A DNA stretch of 6,947 bases from an uncultured Lachnospiraceae bacterium (GTDB lineage Bacteria > Bacillota > Clostridia > Lachnospirales > Lachnospiraceae): contig CAJTVK010000180.1 of NCBI GenBank assembly GCA_910579645.1, positions 1-6,947 on the forward strand. The letters run 5' to 3'. The first letter of the stretch is position 1. Each line of letters opens with the position of its first letter. A program made the translations under genes and the position numbers. The notes beneath the pieces were generated by a model. It searched no databases. It had not been told where the DNA came from and saw only the letters and a program-made list of their open reading frames with translations. Below are positions 6,446 to 6,947 of this stretch, one piece after another.

Positions 6446-6528
6446 TTGTGTCGAAAGTAGTTTGCCGAGGTAGAAATGAGGGGATTTTGGAATAATAGGC
6501 ACTTTATTTTGTGGCATATTGTGTCGAA
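6446..6528 (+). repeat. Exact 10-bp direct repeat TTGTGTCGAA
   Basis: TTGTGTCGAA occurs at 6446-6455 and 6519-6528, a spacing of 73 bp. A related TTGTGGCATA lies at 6509-6518, one helical turn before the second copy. The reverse complement of the third 21-bp repeat also begins TTGTGTCAA, so this may be the same binding motif in the opposite orientation. Confidence 0.5.
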
Positions 6529-6543
6529 TAAAGTGTTTATTAT
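6492..6543. repeat. 52-bp imperfect dyad, candidate recombinase attachment site
   Basis: Arms 6492-6508 and 6527-6543 match as reverse complements at 15 of 17 positions. The inner 9 bp (CACTTTATT with AATAAAGTG) are perfect. The 18-bp centre carries two TTGTG copies 10 bp apart, and the exact centre is the dinucleotide TA (6517-6518). Large serine recombinase sites are typically about 40-50 bp with outer symmetric arms around a 2-bp crossover, so size and shape fit. The two mismatches would be G.U pairs in RNA, so a transcript-end hairpin is an alternative, although no T-run follows. Confidence 0.45.
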
Positions 6544-6616
6544 GTGTTAGTTTAGGATAAATCGAATGAAATAAACATATGAAATATAAAAAATGCAAAT
6601 TGTATTTCAAACATAG

Positions 6617-6645
6617 TTGTGTATACAGTATGATAATGATATGAT
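6617..6645 (+). promoter_or_regulatory. Candidate promoter for the Rpn-like gene
   Basis: TTGTGT (6617-6622) and TATGAT (6640-6645) are separated by 17 bases, giving a start near 6652 and a leader of about 20 bases. A second TATGAT lies at 6629-6634 without a good -35. The promoter lies downstream of the repeat cluster, so this gene appears to be transcribed independently of the recombinases. Confidence 0.55.
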
Positions 6646-6672
6646 GTAAATAAGAAATACGGAGGATTGTTT

Positions 6673-6947
6673 ATGGGAAATATATATGATGGAGCGTTTC
6701 GGACAATTTTAAACGACTGCAGACAGATGATTATTCCGGTAATCAATGAAATTTTCAAGGAAGACTATACAGGAAATGAAATAATAGAGTTTCATCCCAA
6801 TGAACATTTTATTGACCAACAGGATACAGCGGATAAGGAAAGAATAACAGATACTAATTTTATAATCTATGGGAAGAAAAAGAAGAAATATCATCTGGAA
6901 TGTGAGAGCAGCCTGCCGGATGGGCGGATGACAATTAGGTTGTTTGA
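6673..6947 (+). CDS. Rpn-like / PD-(D/E)XK nuclease-family protein, N-terminal part
   Basis: The first 91 codons are present and the gene runs off the window edge. GGAGG (6661-6665) lies 7 bases before the ATG. The start MGNIYDGAFRTILNDC, then NEHFIDQQ, and ERITDTNFII followed by KKYHLECESS, resemble from memory a large Lachnospiraceae protein family annotated as Rpn-like or PD-(D/E)XK transposase-related proteins. Asp60 and Glu76 fit the catalytic pattern. The next position is Glu78, where Rpn-type proteins usually have Gln and classical nucleases Lys. Members of this family are typically 250-350 aa and occur in many copies per genome. Different base composition and its own promoter suggest it is flanking chromosomal DNA and not cargo. 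Catalytic activity cannot be judged from this fragment. Confidence 0.75.
   Translation, partial: MGNIYDGAFRTILNDCRQMIIPVINEIFKEDYTGNEIIEFHPNEHFIDQQDTADKERITDTNFIIYGKKKKKYHLECESSLPDGRMTIRLF

Larger units (their letters stand above)
6297..6616. other. Gene-free, repeat-bearing end region of the element
   Basis: No credible gene is present on either strand. Base composition becomes visibly AT-rich here compared with the recombinase genes. The stretch contains three direct repeats (6297-6428), a TTGTGTCGAA direct repeat, a 52-bp dyad (6492-6543), and a seven-T run at 6318-6324 that lacks a stem before it. Its position next to recombinase genes and before an unrelated gene suggests the attachment-site end of the mobile element. 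The exact junction cannot be placed without the empty site or the other end. Confidence 0.5.

Noticed and set aside
6552..6894. Minus-strand frames opposite the Rpn-like gene
   Set aside because: They are Phe/Ile/Tyr-rich shadows typical of AT-rich DNA and lie opposite a gene with a good ribosome binding site and recognisable motifs.

Overview
The window reads as one end of an integrative mobile element from a Gram-positive anaerobe of the class Clostridia, most likely a Lachnospiraceae-type gut bacterium. The grounds are AGGAG-type ribosome binding sites, the style of the protein families (three clostridial large serine recombinases, a DUF6870-like small protein, a Lachnospiraceae-type Rpn-like protein) and codon use. 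This is recognition from memory, not a database result.

Layout, all genes on the + strand. Positions 2-49 hold the last 15 codons of an upstream gene. Positions 50-838 have no convincing gene but are full of inverted repeats, several with G.U pairs that only make sense in a + strand RNA. Positions 839-1132 encode a small DUF6870-like protein. Positions 1133-1287 form a control region with a plausible promoter and two AGTCAGG copies exactly 100 bp apart, either of which can pair with a single CCTGACT. The second copy overlaps the ribosome binding site of the first recombinase. Positions 1288-6296 are three tightly coupled large serine recombinase genes (559, 570 and 537 aa). Each keeps its catalytic serine, SRFxR motif, recombinase domain, Cys zinc ribbon and coiled coil.

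Downstream of the third recombinase the DNA becomes visibly AT-rich. Positions 6297-6616 carry no gene, but hold three 21-bp direct repeats, a 10-bp direct repeat (TTGTGTCGAA) and a 52-bp imperfect dyad centred on a TA dinucleotide. This looks like the recombinase-binding or attachment-site end of the element. Positions 6673-6947 start a new gene with its own promoter and ribosome binding site. It encodes a PD-(D/E)XK/Rpn-like protein and is probably host DNA, cut by the window edge.

Inferred joint function: the three recombinases, probably made together from one mRNA, would integrate and excise the element at the repeat-rich end beside them. The small upstream protein and the RNA leader are placed where they could tune that expression. 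The least explained parts are the structured leader before the recombinases, the structured 50-838 stretch, and the repeat and dyad cluster at 6297-6543.
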